From Solilutibacter silvestris (GTDB lineage Bacteria; Pseudomonadota; Gammaproteobacteria; Xanthomonadales; Xanthomonadaceae), in the NCBI RefSeq assembly GCF_002895945.1, contig NZ_NPZB01000001.1, forward strand, positions 1,007,501-1,071,500: a DNA stretch of 64,000 nt, read 5' to 3'. Positions 1 through 13,381 of the stretch are shown here, piece by piece. The translations under genes and the position numbers were made by a program. Every line of letters begins with the position of its first letter. The first letter of the stretch is position 1. Below the pieces are notes generated by a model. It saw nothing but the letters and a program-made list of their open reading frames with translations. It searched no databases and was not told the DNA's origin.

Positions 1-801
1 GCGATGATGCTGGTGCTCGGTGGCGTGCACATGCCGCGCATGCTGATCCCGGCGATCCTGGCGATGCCGGCGCTGGCGCTGATGATTTTGATGGAGCCAT
101 ACCGCATGAAGCGGCTGGTCTCCTATCTCAATCCGTGGGAAGACCCGCTGGGCTCCGGCTACCAGCTGACCAACGCGTTGATGGCGATCGGGCGCGGCGA
201 ATTCTGGGGCGTTGGCCTCGGTGGTTCCGTGCAGAAACTGTCCTACCTGCCGGAAGCGCATACCGACTTCATCATGGCGGTGATTTCCGAGGAACTCGGC
301 TTCGTCGGCGTGTGCGCGGTGATCGCCATGTACATGCTGATCGTCGGTCGCGCCTTCGTGATTGGGCTGAGGTGTGTCGACATGCGGCGCTTCTTCGCCG
401 GCTTCTGCGCCTTCGGCATCGGCACCTGGATCGCGTTGCAGGCCTTCATTTCCATCGGTGTGAACCTTGGCCTGCTGCCGACCAAGGGACTCACGCTGCC
501 GTTCATTTCCTATGGCGGATCGAGCCTGCTGGCCACCTGCGCTGCGCTCGGCTTGCTGCTGCGCGTGTCCTACGAACTCACGCGCGCCGAACGGCAAGTC
601 GCGGTGCGTCGTGGCGAAACGGCGACGGCTTCGCAGGCGCCGGAAGCGGTCATCCCGGAGCGCACCATGCGCACCGCAGCAGATGATGCGCGCACAGCAG
701 TGGCACACAGCCTCGGCAAGTTGCTGCGTCGCGAGCGTCCGTCCGCCACTCCGCAACGTCGTCGCGTCGAACCGGTGTTGGACAAGGTGGAACGCGAATG
801 A
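1..801 (+). CDS. ftsW: FtsW, septal peptidoglycan polymerase (3' part only)
   Basis: The reading frame is open from base 1, so the N-terminal part lies outside the window; 266 C-terminal codons remain. FtsW is a SEDS-family polytopic inner-membrane protein that polymerises lipid II glycan strands at the septum together with FtsI. The visible part has several hydrophobic segments and the SEDS signature near codons 155-185, including [19 protein letters not shown]. It ends in a basic, Arg-rich cytoplasmic tail of about 70 residues. The stop codon overlaps the murG start in an ATGA, which indicates translational coupling in the dcw operon. Identification is firm from motif and context; the true start is not visible. 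Confidence 0.96.
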   Translation, partial: AMMLVLGGVHMPRMLIPAILAMPALALMILMEPYRMKRLVSYLNPWEDPLGSGYQLTNALMAIGRGEFWGVGLGGSVQKLSYLPEAHTDFIMAVISEELGFVGVCAVIAMYMLIVGRAFVIGLRCVDMRRFFAGFCAFGIGTWIALQAFISIGVNLGLLPTKGLTLPFISYGGSSLLATCAALGLLLRVSYELTRAERQVAVRRGETATASQAPEAVIPERTMRTAADDARTAVAHSLGKLLRRERPSATPQRRRVEPVLDKVERE

Positions 802-1865
802 GCGGCCACGGACCCGTGATCATCCTCGCCGGCGGCACCGGTGGCCACATCTTTCCCGGACTCGCCGTGGCCAAGGTGTTGCGCGATGCCGGCATCGATG
901 TGCGCTGGCTGGGCGCCGATGGCGCGATGGAAACGCGTCTGGTGCCGCAGTACGGCATCCCGATGGACACCATCGCGGTCAAGGGTGTGCGCGGCAAGGG
1001 TGCTGCAGCCTTGCTCGGATTGCCATTGCGGTTGCTGCGTGCGGTCGCCGCCGCGCGCACGGTATTGCGCCGGCATGCGCCGCGCGCGGTGATCAGCTTC
1101 GGCGGTTACGCCGCAGGCCCGGGCGGACTGGCCGCACGCCAGCTCGGCATTCCGTTGATCGTGCACGAACAGAACCGCGCCGCCGGCATGACCAATCGCG
1201 TGCTGTCGAAACTCGCGCGTGAAGTGTTGACGGGATTCCCCGATACGTTCGCCAAGGAAACCGTGGTCGGCAATCCGGTGCGCGACGTGATCACGCGGGT
1301 ACCGGCGCCGGAACAACGCATCGACCGTCGTTGCGATCGCGTGCGCCTGCTGGTGCTCGGTGGCAGCCAGGGCGCGCGCGCATTGAACGATGCGGTGCCG
1401 AAGGCGCTGGCGCAGATCGGCCACAAGTTCGCCGTGCGCCATCAATGTGGCGAGAAGCAGGTCGCCGACGCCGAGGCCGCGTATGCGCAGGCCGGTGTCG
1501 AGGCGACGGTCGAAGCCTTCATCTCCGACATGGCAGCCGCGTATGCGTGGGCCGATGTCGTGGTCTGCCGCGCCGGCGCGCTGACTTTGGCCGAAGTGTG
1601 TGCGGTCGGCGTCGCCAGCGTGCTGGTGCCGTTCCCGCAGGCGGTCGACGATCACCAGACCCGCAACGCGCAATACCTCGTCGATCACGATGCCGCAATC
1701 CTGCTGCACCAGGACACGCAGCTGGCCGACAACCTCACTGGCGTGCTGCGCGATCTCGCCGCCAATCCGTCGCGCCGCCTGGCGATGGCGCGCGCGGCGC
1801 GTGCGCTTGCCCGTCCCGATGCCGCGCAGCGCGTTGCCGATGCTGTCATGAAGGTGGCCGCATGA
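798..1865 (+). CDS. murG: MurG, lipid II-forming GlcNAc transferase
   Basis: 355 residues, the usual MurG length. The enzyme transfers GlcNAc from UDP-GlcNAc to lipid I on the cytoplasmic membrane face, making lipid II. The N-terminal glycine-rich loop GGTGGH is at residues 12-17. HEQN and the second glycine loop LGGSQGA (about 187-193) follow, and the UDP-GlcNAc-binding stretch RAGALTLAE begins near residue 259. The start ATG overlaps the ftsW stop (ATGA) and the stop overlaps the murC start in the same way, so the three genes are translated in series. Confidence 0.98.
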   Translation: MSGHGPVIILAGGTGGHIFPGLAVAKVLRDAGIDVRWLGADGAMETRLVPQYGIPMDTIAVKGVRGKGAAALLGLPLRLLRAVAAARTVLRRHAPRAVISFGGYAAGPGGLAARQLGIPLIVHEQNRAAGMTNRVLSKLAREVLTGFPDTFAKETVVGNPVRDVITRVPAPEQRIDRRCDRVRLLVLGGSQGARALNDAVPKALAQIGHKFAVRHQCGEKQVADAEAAYAQAGVEATVEAFISDMAAAYAWADVVVCRAGALTLAEVCAVGVASVLVPFPQAVDDHQTRNAQYLVDHDAAILLHQDTQLADNLTGVLRDLAANPSRRLAMARAARALARPDAAQRVADAVMKVAA

Positions 1866-3316
1866 TCTCCACCATCCACGAGCGCCGGTTGCAGAACGCG
1901 GGCGATCTCGCCCAGCAGTTCCGTCGCGTGCATTTCGTCGGCATCGGTGGCGTCGGCATGAGCGGCATTGCCGAAGTGCTGTGCACGCTCGGCTACCAGG
2001 TCTCCGGCTCCGACAACGCCGACAACGCCTCGACGCGTCGCCTCGCGCAACTCGGCGCGGCGATCCATCGCGGCCACACCGCGTCGAACGTGCTTGGCGC
2101 CGATTGCGTGGTGGTGTCGTCGGCGATCAAGGCCGACAACCCCGAATTGATGGAAGCGCGCGCGCAACGCATCCCGGTGGTGCCGCGCGCGGAAATGCTC
2201 GCCGAACTGATGCGCTTCCGCCGCGGCATCGCCATCGCCGGCACGCATGGCAAGACCACGACGACTTCGCTCGCGGCCAGCGTGCTCGCCGAAGGCGGTC
2301 TCGATCCGACCTTCGTGATCGGCGGACAGCTGCTTGCCGCCGGCGCCAATGCCAAGCTCGGCGATGGTTCGTGGCTGGTCGCCGAAGCGGACGAAAGCGA
2401 TGGCAGCTTCCTGCGCCTCAACCCGCTGATCGCCGTCATCACCAATATTGATGCCGATCATCTCGAAAACTATGGTGGCGACTTCGCCAACGTGCGGCGC
2501 GCCTTCTCGGAATTCCTCCATCGCCTGCCGTTCTACGGACTCGCGGTGCTGTGCATCGACGACGACGATGTCGCCGCGCTCGCTGCGGATACGCCGCGCC
2601 ATGTGCTGACCTACGGCTTCCACGCAGAAGCCGACGTGCGTGCCGCGAATGTCACCCAGCAGGGCGCACGGATGCACTACGAACTATGCCTGCCCGATGG
2701 CACCAGTACGCCGGTGACGCTGGCATTGCCTGGTCGCCACAACGTGCAGAACTCGCTGGCCGCCGCCGCCATCGGCTGGCAGCTGGGTGTCGATGCGAAG
2801 GCGATCGCGCGTGCGCTGGAAGGCTTCGCTGGCATCGGTCGCCGCTTCAACCAACTCGCCGAACTTGCACTGCCGCAAGGTGGCAAGGTCATCGTGGTTG
2901 ACGACTACGGCCACCATCCGCGCGAACTGGCGGCGGTGTTCGAAGCCGCGCGTGGCGGCTGGCCGGATCGTCGCCTCGTCGTCGCGTTCCAGCCGCATCG
3001 CTACAGCCGCACCCGCGATCTCTTCGATGATTTCGCCAACGTGTTGGCGACCACCGACACGCTGCTGCTCACCGAGGTCTATCCGGCTGGTGAAGCGCCC
3101 ATTGCCGGCGCTGATGGCAAGTCGCTGGCCCGTGCGATCCGCACCCGCGGCCGCGTCGATCCGGTGGTGGTGAACAGTGCCGCCGAACTCTCGGACGTGC
3201 TCGCCAACGTGCTGCAGGACGGCGACTTGTTGCTGATGATGGGCGCGGGCGACATCGGCGCTGCCGCGCAGAAGCTGGCCCGCGAAGGACTCGCGGCGCA
3301 GGAAGGTGCGGCATGA
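1862..3316 (+). CDS. murC: MurC, UDP-MurNAc:L-alanine ligase
   Basis: 484 residues. This ATP-dependent cytoplasmic ligase adds L-Ala to UDP-MurNAc. The Mur ligase fold is visible in order: N-terminal Rossmann motif GIGGVGMSG (about 26-34), P-loop [10 protein letters not shown] (about 128-137), the central domain with the NIDADHLE motif, and the C-terminal domain with DDYGHHPRE (about 347-355), whose HHP is diagnostic for MurC. The chosen ATG forms an ATGA overlap with murG; longer in-frame readings upstream would lie inside murG. The stop overlaps ddlB in the same manner. Confidence 0.98.
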   Translation: MISTIHERRLQNAGDLAQQFRRVHFVGIGGVGMSGIAEVLCTLGYQVSGSDNADNASTRRLAQLGAAIHRGHTASNVLGADCVVVSSAIKADNPELMEARAQRIPVVPRAEMLAELMRFRRGIAIAGTHGKTTTTSLAASVLAEGGLDPTFVIGGQLLAAGANAKLGDGSWLVAEADESDGSFLRLNPLIAVITNIDADHLENYGGDFANVRRAFSEFLHRLPFYGLAVLCIDDDDVAALAADTPRHVLTYGFHAEADVRAANVTQQGARMHYELCLPDGTSTPVTLALPGRHNVQNSLAAAAIGWQLGVDAKAIARALEGFAGIGRRFNQLAELALPQGGKVIVVDDYGHHPRELAAVFEAARGGWPDRRLVVAFQPHRYSRTRDLFDDFANVLATTDTLLLTEVYPAGEAPIAGADGKSLARAIRTRGRVDPVVVNSAAELSDVLANVLQDGDLLLMMGAGDIGAAAQKLAREGLAAQEGAA

Positions 3317-4278
3317 GCGCGGTGAATGACATGATTCGCGTGCCCGCGCTGCGCACCACTGATCCCGCCGTGTTCGGACGCGTCGCCGTGCTGTTGGGCG
3401 GCACCAGCGCCGAGCGCGAAGTGTCGTTGAATTCCGGCGCCAACGTGCTGGCAGCGCTGCGTGCGCGCGGTGTCGATGCACACGCCATCGATGGCATTCC
3501 GGCATTGGTCGAACAACTCGCGGCCAAGCGTTTCGATCGCGTGTTCAACATCCTCCACGGTGGCGACGGCGAGAACGGCGTGCTGCAGGGTTTGCTGCAA
3601 GCATTCGCCATTCCGTACACCGGCCCCGATGTGCTCGGCAGTGCGCTGACGATGGACAAGGTCCGCACCAAGCAGGTGTGGCTGGCGGAAGGCTTGCCGA
3701 CCGCGCGTTTCGTGCGACTGCCGCATGGTGCCGATGTCGCGACTGCGGTGCGTGAGCTCGGCTTCCCGGTGTTCATCAAGCCATCGGCGGAAGGATCGAG
3801 CGTCGGCGTGTTCCGCGTGATGGGCGAAAGCGATCTCGCGCCTGCCGTCGAGTTCGCGAAAACCTACGATGGCGAACTGCTGGCCGAACAACTGGTGGCT
3901 GGGGGCGAATACACCGTCGGCATCCTCGGCGACATCGCGTTGCCATCGGTCAAGATCGTGCCGCCGGGCGAGTGGTACGACTACCACGCCAAATACATTT
4001 CCGATGACACCCAGTACATCTGCCCGGGATTGTCGGGCGATGACGAAGCAGAGATCCGTCGTCTCGCGATGGCCGGGTTCCGCAGCGCCGGCTGCAGCGG
4101 CTGGGGCCGCGTCGACGTGATGCGCCACGCCGATGGCCGTTTCGCGTTGATGGAAGTCAACACCGCGCCGGGCATGACCAGCCATTCGCTGGTGCCGAAG
4201 GCGGCAGGGCAGGTCGGCATCGATTTCGCGGAACTGTGCTGGCGCATCCTCGAAAAGACACTCGGAGGTGCGGCATGA
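3313..4278 (+). CDS. ddlB: D-alanine--D-alanine ligase (DdlB type)
   Basis: 321 residues. This ATP-grasp enzyme makes D-Ala-D-Ala for the peptidoglycan stem peptide. Seen are the N-terminal [13 protein letters not shown] motif, HGGDGENG, the ATP-grasp stretch [11 protein letters not shown] and the C-terminal metal/substrate motif [13 protein letters not shown]. The dcw position between murC and ftsQ identifies it as the DdlB paralogue. The start overlaps murC and the stop overlaps ftsQ, both ATGA. The roughly 20-residue N-terminal extension before the conserved core is slightly longer than in E. coli DdlB. Confidence 0.97.
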   Translation: MSAVNDMIRVPALRTTDPAVFGRVAVLLGGTSAEREVSLNSGANVLAALRARGVDAHAIDGIPALVEQLAAKRFDRVFNILHGGDGENGVLQGLLQAFAIPYTGPDVLGSALTMDKVRTKQVWLAEGLPTARFVRLPHGADVATAVRELGFPVFIKPSAEGSSVGVFRVMGESDLAPAVEFAKTYDGELLAEQLVAGGEYTVGILGDIALPSVKIVPPGEWYDYHAKYISDDTQYICPGLSGDDEAEIRRLAMAGFRSAGCSGWGRVDVMRHADGRFALMEVNTAPGMTSHSLVPKAAGQVGIDFAELCWRILEKTLGGAA

Positions 4279-5141
4279 GGAATCTGCTGCGCATCCTCGC
4301 TGGCCTGCTGGCAATCGGCGTGATCGTGCTGCCGGTGGTTGCCGTGCTCAACGGCTGGATCGGCGTCGAACGCTTCCCGTTCCGTCGCCTGCGCATCGAG
4401 GGCGAACTCAACCCCGGCGATGCCGCTGAAGTGCGCGCCACGCTGGCGCCGCTGACCCGCCGTGGCTTCTTTGCCACCGATCTGCACAAGGCGCAGGCCG
4501 CATTGTCGACGTTGCCGTGGGTCGCGCATGCGGAAGTGCGCAAGCGCTGGCCCGACGAGATCGACGTCAAGGTCGATGCGCAGCGTCCGTTCGCCTATTG
4601 GGGCAAGTCGCAGCTGGTGTCCGACAAGGGCCTGCTGTTCCCGCGCAACGATGGCATGGTGCTGCCCAAGGGCATGCCGCAACTCGATGGCGACCCGCGC
4701 AATGTCGCCGACGTGCTGGCGCTGTACGCGAAGTCGCGCGAATTGTTCGCGGCCACCGGCATCGGCGTCAACACGCTGGCGCAGGACCGTCGCGGCAGCT
4801 GGAACATGGTGTTGTCCGACGGCACGCAAGTCGTGATCGGGCGCAACGATGCCGAAGCGCGCATCGAACGCTTCGCCGGCTTGATGCCGCGCCTGGTCGC
4901 GCAACAGGGGCGTCCGCTGCAACGCGCCGACCTGCGCTACACCAATGGCTTCGCGCTGGTGTGGAGCGGCGCACCCGCCGCCGGCGATCGCAAGCCTGGT
5001 GCCGCCAAGCCCGCCGCACCGGAAACGACACCGGCGCCTGCATTGCCGGCACCGCTGCCGCTGCCGACACCGATCGCATTCAACGCGGACACATCCCGCA
5101 TTCCGTTCCACGTTCCACTCATGGCGTACCGCATCTCATGA
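4275..5141 (+). CDS. ftsQ: FtsQ, divisome scaffold protein
   Basis: 288 residues. FtsQ is a bitopic inner-membrane protein that links early and late divisome parts through FtsB/FtsL. One hydrophobic segment lies at about residues 5-27, followed by a POTRA domain (about 36-105) and the FtsQ beta domain. The last 50 residues are Ala/Pro-rich and probably disordered. The start chosen overlaps the ddlB stop (ATGA) and has a GGAGG ribosome-binding site 6 bases upstream; an ATG 13 codons earlier is less likely. The stop overlaps ftsA. Confidence 0.95.
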   Translation: MRNLLRILAGLLAIGVIVLPVVAVLNGWIGVERFPFRRLRIEGELNPGDAAEVRATLAPLTRRGFFATDLHKAQAALSTLPWVAHAEVRKRWPDEIDVKVDAQRPFAYWGKSQLVSDKGLLFPRNDGMVLPKGMPQLDGDPRNVADVLALYAKSRELFAATGIGVNTLAQDRRGSWNMVLSDGTQVVIGRNDAEARIERFAGLMPRLVAQQGRPLQRADLRYTNGFALVWSGAPAAGDRKPGAAKPAAPETTPAPALPAPLPLPTPIAFNADTSRIPFHVPLMAYRIS

Positions 5142-6382
5142 ATCGCAAAGGCGACAAGTCGCTCATCGTCGGACTCGACATCGGCACCTCCAAGGTGACG
5201 GCGTTGGTCGGCGAATACTCACCGGGCAATCCGATCGAAGTGATCGGCCTCGGCACCCACGAATCGCGCGGATTGAAGCGCGGCGTGGTCGTCGACATCG
5301 AATCGACCGTGCAGTCGATCCAGCGCGCGGTCGAGGAAGCCGAACTGATGGCGGGTTGCGAAATCCGCTCGGTCTACGCCTCGATCACCGGCAACCACAT
5401 CCAGTGCCGCAACTCGCCGGGCATCGTCCCGCTGCGCGACAGCGAAGTCACCTACGACGATCTCGAACGCGTGCTCGACGCCGCCAAGGCCGTCGCCATT
5501 CCCGCCGACCAGCGCATCCTCCACGCCATCCCGCGCGAATACGTCCTCGACGATTCCCAGGAAGGCATCCGCAATCCTGTCGGGATGAGCGGCGTGCGCC
5601 TGGAAGTGCATGCCCACCTGGTGGTGTGCGCGCAATCGGCCGCAACCAACATCGTCAAGTGCGTGCAGCGTTGCGGTTTGCAGGTCGATGAACTCGAACT
5701 GGCATCGCTGGCGTCGGCCACTGCGGTGCTGACCGAAGACGAACGCCAGCTCGGTGTTGCCTTGGTCGATCTCGGCGCCGGCACCACCGATATCGCGGTG
5801 TTCGTGCAGGGCGCGATCTCGCATACGGCGTCGCTGCCGATCGCCGGCGATCACGTCACCAGCGACATCGCCCACATGCTGCGCACGCCGACGCCGGAAG
5901 CCGAACAGATCAAGGTGCGTTACGCCTGCGCGCTGGCGCAGATGACCACCGCGGAAGAAACCATCCAGGTGCCGAGCGTGGGCGATCGCCCGCCGCGGCG
6001 TTTGCCGCGACAGACGCTGGCGCACGCGGTGCAGGGACGTTACGAGGAAATCTTCGAGATGGTGCAGGCGGAACTGCGTCGCTCCGGGTTCGAGGAACTG
6101 GTGCGCGCCGGCATGGTGCTGACCGGTGGTGCCGCGAAGATGGAAGGCGTGGTCGAACTGGCCGAGGAAATGCTGCAGATGCCGGTACGCATCGGCATTC
6201 CCCAGCACGTCACCGGCCTTGGCGAAGTGGTCGGCAATCCGGTGCATGCCACCGGTGTCGGCCTGCTGCTGATGGGCGCGCAACACGAACAGCCGCGACG
6301 TTCGCGTCCGCTGCTGTCGGGCGGCGGTCGCGCTGGCGGCTTCCTCAACAAATTGAAGGATTGGTATCGCGGCGAGTTCTGA
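5138..6382 (+). CDS. ftsA: FtsA, actin-like membrane tether of FtsZ
   Basis: 414 residues, the normal length. FtsA is an actin/Hsp70-fold ATPase that anchors FtsZ filaments to the membrane. The phosphate-1 motif LDIGTSKVTALVGE begins near residue 12. The second phosphate loop, DLGAGTTDIAVF, and an adenosine-binding stretch LTGGAAKMEG are present. The C-terminus is the amphipathic membrane-targeting helix (FLNKLKDWYRGEF). The ATG overlaps the ftsQ stop. A gap of 141 bases precedes ftsZ, the only sizeable gap in this run, so a separate ftsZ promoter may lie there. Confidence 0.98.
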   Translation: MNRKGDKSLIVGLDIGTSKVTALVGEYSPGNPIEVIGLGTHESRGLKRGVVVDIESTVQSIQRAVEEAELMAGCEIRSVYASITGNHIQCRNSPGIVPLRDSEVTYDDLERVLDAAKAVAIPADQRILHAIPREYVLDDSQEGIRNPVGMSGVRLEVHAHLVVCAQSAATNIVKCVQRCGLQVDELELASLASATAVLTEDERQLGVALVDLGAGTTDIAVFVQGAISHTASLPIAGDHVTSDIAHMLRTPTPEAEQIKVRYACALAQMTTAEETIQVPSVGDRPPRRLPRQTLAHAVQGRYEEIFEMVQAELRRSGFEELVRAGMVLTGGAAKMEGVVELAEEMLQMPVRIGIPQHVTGLGEVVGNPVHATGVGLLLMGAQHEQPRRSRPLLSGGGRAGGFLNKLKDWYRGEF

Positions 6383-6523
6383 CGCGATAGGCAAGTGCGG
6401 CATCGCAACACGCAACACGTGGCAAGGCAACACGAAAGAAGCAGTGCACTACAACGCCGGAGGAGTCACGGGAGGCGCATCCCGCCGATGGCATCGACAA
6501 GCAATCAAAGCGAGGGTAACGAC

Positions 6524-7786
6524 ATGGCACAGTTTGAATTGGTTGAACGGATGACCCCGAACGCGGTCATCAAGGTGGTCGGCGTGGGCGGCGGCGGTGG
6601 CAATGCCGTGGCACACATGGTCAACAGCAACATCGAGGGCGTGGAATTCATCACTGCCAATACCGATGCACAGGCGATCAAGAACTGCGGCGCGAAGATG
6701 CAGCTGCAACTCGGCGGCAACGTCACCAAGGGCCTCGGCGCAGGCGCGAATCCGGAAGTCGGCCGCCAGGCTGCGCTGGAAGACCGCGAACGCATCATCG
6801 AGGCGCTGCACGGTGCCGACATGGTGTTCATCACCGCCGGCATGGGTGGCGGTACCGGCACCGGTGCCGCACCCGTGGTCGCGCAGCTGGCCAAGGAAAT
6901 GGGCGTCCTCACCGTTGCCGTGGTCACCAAGCCGTTCCCGTTCGAAGGTCGCCGCCGCATGCAGGTCGCACTCAAGGGCATCGAGGAACTGTCGCAGCAC
7001 GTCGATTCGCTGATCACGATTCCCAACGAGAAGCTGATCACCGTGCTCGGCCGCAACGCGACGATGGTGCAGGCGTTCCGCGCCGCCAACGACGTGCTGC
7101 AGGGCGCCGTGCAGGGCATCGCCGACCTGATCGTGCGTCCCGGCCTGATCAACGTCGACTTCGCCGACGTCCGCACCGTGATGTCCGAAATGGGCCTGGC
7201 GATGATGGGCACCGGCCACGCGCGTGGTGATGATCGTGCCCAGGCCGCCGCCGAAGCCGCGATCCAGAACCCGCTGCTCGACGACGTCAACCTGTCCGGC
7301 GCCAACGGCATCCTGGTCAACATCACCGCCGGTCCCGACTTCACCATGGCCGAGTTCGACGAAGTCGGTCGCACGGTGGAGCAGTTCGCCGCCGAGGATG
7401 CAACCGTGGTCATCGGTACCGTGCTCGATCCCGACATGCAGGACGAAGTGCGCGTCACCGTGGTCGCCACCGGCCTCAACCCGGTCAACGCCGGGCGCAT
7501 CGCCCCGCGCCACGAATCGCGCGGTTACGACGCCGCGCCGCAGCGTCGCCCGCAGGTGGAACTGGTGCGCGAGCGTCCCAAGCTGGATGGCACCACCGGC
7601 CTGCCGGTCGATGCCATCGGCGGCAACGAGCCCTACAACCCGACGCATTCGATCTCGTCGGTGTTGCGCGGTCGTAGCCAGGGGGCAGCCAGCGTTCCGG
7701 CCGACAGCGGCCCGGCGCCGGCGATTGCCGACCTGCCGAGCGATTACCTGAACATCCCGGCCTTCCTTCGCCGTCAGGCGGATTGA
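6524..7786 (+). CDS. ftsZ: FtsZ, tubulin-like division GTPase
   Basis: 420 residues. FtsZ polymerises at mid-cell to form the Z ring. The tubulin signature GGGTGTG lies near residue 107, the synergy loop ([11 protein letters not shown]) near 208, and the conserved C-terminal peptide [14 protein letters not shown], which binds FtsA and ZipA, is intact after a variable linker. The start at MAQFELVE is preceded by GAGGG seven bases upstream. An in-frame ATG 12 codons upstream (6488) would add [12 protein letters not shown], which is not part of the family core. It is followed by a candidate terminator. Confidence 0.98.
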   Translation: MAQFELVERMTPNAVIKVVGVGGGGGNAVAHMVNSNIEGVEFITANTDAQAIKNCGAKMQLQLGGNVTKGLGAGANPEVGRQAALEDRERIIEALHGADMVFITAGMGGGTGTGAAPVVAQLAKEMGVLTVAVVTKPFPFEGRRRMQVALKGIEELSQHVDSLITIPNEKLITVLGRNATMVQAFRAANDVLQGAVQGIADLIVRPGLINVDFADVRTVMSEMGLAMMGTGHARGDDRAQAAAEAAIQNPLLDDVNLSGANGILVNITAGPDFTMAEFDEVGRTVEQFAAEDATVVIGTVLDPDMQDEVRVTVVATGLNPVNAGRIAPRHESRGYDAAPQRRPQVELVRERPKLDGTTGLPVDAIGGNEPYNPTHSISSVLRGRSQGAASVPADSGPAPAIADLPSDYLNIPAFLRRQAD

Positions 7787-7874
7787 TCGTCCGGAGCTTC
7801 TGACCGGCCGGCTTCCGCCGCTGCCCCACCTCCCTCGCGGGCGCGAGGAAGTCGGTCGGTCGGCTTGATCCAAT

Positions 7875-7907
7875 CCCCGCCAGCTGCGCCGCTGGTGGGG
7901 CTTCTGT
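7875..7907 (+). terminator. Candidate terminator after ftsZ
   Basis: CCCCGCCAGC and GCTGGTGGGG form a 10-pair stem (one G-T wobble) around a 6-base loop, followed by a weak pyrimidine tract (CTTCTGT). It sits 89 bases after the ftsZ stop. It would separate the dcw operon from lpxC. The U-tract is poor, so some read-through is likely. Confidence 0.5.
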
Positions 7908-7925
7908 CCCCGACACTTATATTCA

Positions 7926-7955
7926 GGTTCAGCACCCTGCGTGTTAATCTGAACC
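7926..7955 (+). promoter_or_regulatory. Inverted repeat upstream of lpxC
   Basis: GGTTCAG and CTGAACC are perfect 7-base arms separated by 16 bases, 62 bases before the lpxC start codon. The spacer contains TTAATC, which could serve as a -10-like element. The arrangement would suit a dimeric regulator, but no known operator is recognised and chance cannot be excluded. Confidence 0.25.
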
Positions 7956-8016
7956 GCTGCGTCAACCGCGAAGCGGTCGGCGCGTCTTTACTTTTCATGG
8001 TCGCGACCGCTTCCGC

Positions 8017-8940
8017 ATGATCCGCCAACGCACATTGCGAAACGTCATCCGTGCGACCGGCGTCGGCCTGCACGGCGGCGAAAAGGTCTTCCTGACCCTG
8101 CGCCCGGCGCCGGTGGATACCGGCATCGTGTTCCGTCGCGTCGATCTCGAGCCGGCGGTCGAGCTGCCCGCGCGAGGCGATCTGGTCAGCGAAACCATGC
8201 TGTGCACCGGGCTCGCCCGTGACGGCGTGCGCGTCAACACGGTGGAACACCTGATGTCGGCCCTCGCCGGGCTCGGCATCGACAACGCCTGGATCGACCT
8301 GTCGGCGCCGGAAGTGCCGATCATGGATGGCTCCTCCAGCCCGTTCGTGTTCCTGCTGCAGTCGGCAGGCATCGTCGAGCAGGACAAGCCGAAGAAATTC
8401 ATCCGCATCACCAAGCCGGTGGAAGTGATCGATGGCGACAAGCGCGCCGCGTTCACCCCGCACGATGGCTTTCGCCTCGATTTCACCGTCGATTTCAACC
8501 ATCCGGCGATCCCGGCCTCGCTGTCGCAGGCGGTGGTCGATTTCTCGACCGCCAGCTATATCCGCGAAGTCAGCCGCGCGCGCACCTTCGGCTTCATGCG
8601 CGATCTCGAATTCATGCGCGAACGCAATCTCGGCCTCGGCGGTTCGATGGACAACGCCATCGTCCTCGATGAATTCCGCGTGTTGAACGAGGATGGTCTG
8701 CGTTACGCCGACGAATTCGTCCGCCACAAGATCCTCGATGCCGTGGGCGACCTCTATTTGCTCGGCCATCCGGTACTCGGCACCTATACCGGCCACAAGT
8801 CCGGCCACGCCCTCAACAACGCGCTGGTGCGCCAGGTCCTGGCCACCACCGACGCTTGGGAACTGGCCACTTTCGAAGATGAACCGGCGGCCGACGAGGC
8901 CCGTCGCCCGGCTGTTTATGGGACGTACGTCCCGGTTTGA
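8017..8940 (+). CDS. lpxC: LpxC, UDP-3-O-acyl-GlcNAc deacetylase
   Basis: 307 residues. LpxC is the zinc-dependent cytosolic deacetylase that commits UDP-3-O-acyl-GlcNAc to lipid A synthesis. Visible are the N-terminal GVGLHGG motif, the first zinc histidine in [16 protein letters not shown] (about residues 77-92), the second in [14 protein letters not shown], and the catalytic [10 protein letters not shown] near the C-terminus. The position directly after ftsZ is the classic gammaproteobacterial dcw end. It has its own 230-base upstream region, so it may be transcribed separately from ftsZ. Confidence 0.98.
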   Translation: MIRQRTLRNVIRATGVGLHGGEKVFLTLRPAPVDTGIVFRRVDLEPAVELPARGDLVSETMLCTGLARDGVRVNTVEHLMSALAGLGIDNAWIDLSAPEVPIMDGSSSPFVFLLQSAGIVEQDKPKKFIRITKPVEVIDGDKRAAFTPHDGFRLDFTVDFNHPAIPASLSQAVVDFSTASYIREVSRARTFGFMRDLEFMRERNLGLGGSMDNAIVLDEFRVLNEDGLRYADEFVRHKILDAVGDLYLLGHPVLGTYTGHKSGHALNNALVRQVLATTDAWELATFEDEPAADEARRPAVYGTYVPV

Positions 8941-8986
8941 ACCCCGGTTTCGAGCGATCCCTTAACACGCCGGGTCGCCATCACCC

Positions 8987-9505
8987 CTAGGATGCATCCT
9001 CCGGACGAGGCGGGCGCCGTGCGCGCAGCCGATCGGCCCGGGATGGCTTGGGCGCGTTTACATCGTCCCGGTCATCGGCAGGCCCCTGCGCGATCAGCTC
9101 GCGCGCGGCGCGCAGCGCGGAGCGCTCACTGCCGGAAGAAGATCCAGGGAGTGGCGAACGTACTGCCACCCCCGGCTGCGTGGGCATCCGCACAATGCGG
9201 ACCACCAGTGCATCCACGGCCAGCCCGAGGGAACGGGCGGCATCGAGGATGGCATCACCGGACAGGCGCAGGCGACTGCCCCAGGCCGGGCCATCCACTG
9301 CATACACCAGGCGGTTTCCATCGACGTTGGCCAGCCGCGCATGTGCGGCCAACTGCAACGGCAAAGCGAGGCGCAGCTGGTGATCCAGCGACGTCAGCCA
9401 CTCGGCCCGCTTCAGCGGATCGGCGGCACTCCCGGCCAGAGCTGCCTGCCAGGCGCTCGGGATGGCACGGGATGGAGCTTGTCGAGGACCGCGTGGTTTG
9501 GACAT
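8987..9505 (-). CDS. DUF721 protein, DciA-like helicase loader candidate
   Basis: 172 residues. The middle, about residues 20-110, matches the DUF721/DciA pattern: a helical start, then strands with LANVDGNRLVYAVDGPAWGSRLRL and a following helix. DciA proteins help load the replicative helicase DnaB in bacteria that lack DnaC or DnaI. The C-terminal third is basic and low-complexity, probably disordered and DNA-binding. It lies convergent to lpxC and divergent from the M23 peptidase gene, as in Xanthomonas relatives. The function is inferred from the family; I am sure of the family and less sure of the role here. Confidence 0.75.
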   Translation of the reverse strand: MSKPRGPRQAPSRAIPSAWQAALAGSAADPLKRAEWLTSLDHQLRLALPLQLAAHARLANVDGNRLVYAVDGPAWGSRLRLSGDAILDAARSLGLAVDALVVRIVRMPTQPGVAVRSPLPGSSSGSERSALRAARELIAQGPADDRDDVNAPKPSRADRLRARRPPRPEDAS

Positions 9506-9613
9506 TTCGGAGATGACGTGAAGAAAACAGGTTCAGGCTATAGGGCCGTCCGCCACTTTAAACGTCCCAGCGCGAGCCGGGGCTGGGTGCGCAAGGATCC
9601 GGGATACCGTTTC

Positions 9614-10546
9614 ATGTTCCACCCGCGGATGCATGCCGTTTCGGCGCAGCCGGGCCTGCGTGCGCGCTTGCATGCCGCCACGCAGCGCCTGCTGGCGCGT
9701 GGTGGCCAACGGCTGTCGCGCAGCCCGTATCGAACGCTGGCGGCAGCACTGATGGTGGGCCTGATGACCGGTCTCGGCGCGATGGCGGCGTTCCAGCATG
9801 CCGAAGTGGTCGCGCAGACCGCCGGCACCGAGCAGATCCGCCACGATGCCCAGCGCGAGCTCAATGCGATGTCGGCGCGACTGGCGGAACTGCAGGCGCA
9901 GGCGACCCGTCTCAACGCCGTTGGCCAGCGCCTGGTCGACGCCAGCGGCCTGCAGGGTGGCGAATTCAACTTCTCGGCGCCGGTCGGCCAGGGTGGTGGC
10001 GGTCCCGCCAGCGACATCAGCCCGGCACAGATGCGCTCCGGCCTCGATGCCGTGCAAGGCCAGTTCGACAGCGCCGGCAGCCAGCTCAAGGTGCTCGATT
10101 CGCTGCTCGCCAGCCGCACCGCCAAGGGCAGCCTGGAACATGCGATCGCGCCGACCGCGCACAGCTACGTCACCTCGACGTTCGGCGAGCGCGCCGATCC
10201 GTTCGGCGCCGGTGCGCAGTTCCACAAGGGCATCGATTTCGCCGCCCAGGTCGGCGACCCGGTCTATGCCGTGGCCGATGGCGTGGTCAGCTTCGTCGGC
10301 CAGCGCACCGGTTACGGCAACGTGGTCGAGGTCGATCACGGCAACGGCTACGTCACCCGCTACGCGCACAACTCGCGGTTGCTGATGAAAGTCGGCGACT
10401 TGGTCCGCGCCGGCACCGAGATCGCCAAGGCCGGTTCCACCGGGCGTTCCACCGGTGCGCACGTGCATCTGGAAGTGTGGAAGGACGGTGCCTACGTCAA
10501 TCCGGCGCCCTTCCTCGCCGGCCGCAGTTCGGTGAAGCGCGGCTGA
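9614..10546 (+). CDS. M23-family (LytM/NlpD-like) peptidase
   Basis: 310 residues from the chosen ATG. A hydrophobic segment at about residues 37-60 anchors or exports the protein. A coiled-coil-like stretch (about 70-105) follows. The C-terminal lysostaphin-type domain has the zinc ligands HKGIDF and HVHLEV and the conserved [20 protein letters not shown] core, so it looks catalytically complete. Such enzymes cleave peptidoglycan cross-links or regulate amidases in the periplasm. The start is uncertain: an upstream GTG at 9508 would add 35 residues. It is divergent from the DUF721 gene and lies 94 bases before secA. Confidence 0.88.
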   Translation: MFHPRMHAVSAQPGLRARLHAATQRLLARGGQRLSRSPYRTLAAALMVGLMTGLGAMAAFQHAEVVAQTAGTEQIRHDAQRELNAMSARLAELQAQATRLNAVGQRLVDASGLQGGEFNFSAPVGQGGGGPASDISPAQMRSGLDAVQGQFDSAGSQLKVLDSLLASRTAKGSLEHAIAPTAHSYVTSTFGERADPFGAGAQFHKGIDFAAQVGDPVYAVADGVVSFVGQRTGYGNVVEVDHGNGYVTRYAHNSRLLMKVGDLVRAGTEIAKAGSTGRSTGAHVHLEVWKDGAYVNPAPFLAGRSSVKRG

Positions 10547-10593
10547 GGGCTTGAGGGCGGGGAAGTCCGCCCCCAGCTACAATGTCAGGTTCC

Positions 10594-10617
10594 AAAGGGT
10601 GCTTTGGTGCCCTTTTT
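10594..10617 (+). terminator. Hairpin with T-tract before secA
   Basis: AAAGGG and CCCTTT pair around a 10-base loop, and the right arm runs into five T residues. It lies 47 bases after the M23 peptidase stop and 24 bases before the secA ATG. It could terminate the upstream gene. It could also be a leader hairpin, because TACAAT at 10578-10583 resembles a -10 box and would place the hairpin at the 5' end of a secA transcript. Confidence 0.5.
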
Positions 10618-10640
10618 CCGTTTTCGAGCCCGACGATTCC

Positions 10641-13373
<2,733 letters not shown>

Positions 13374-13381
13374 TCGCAGGG

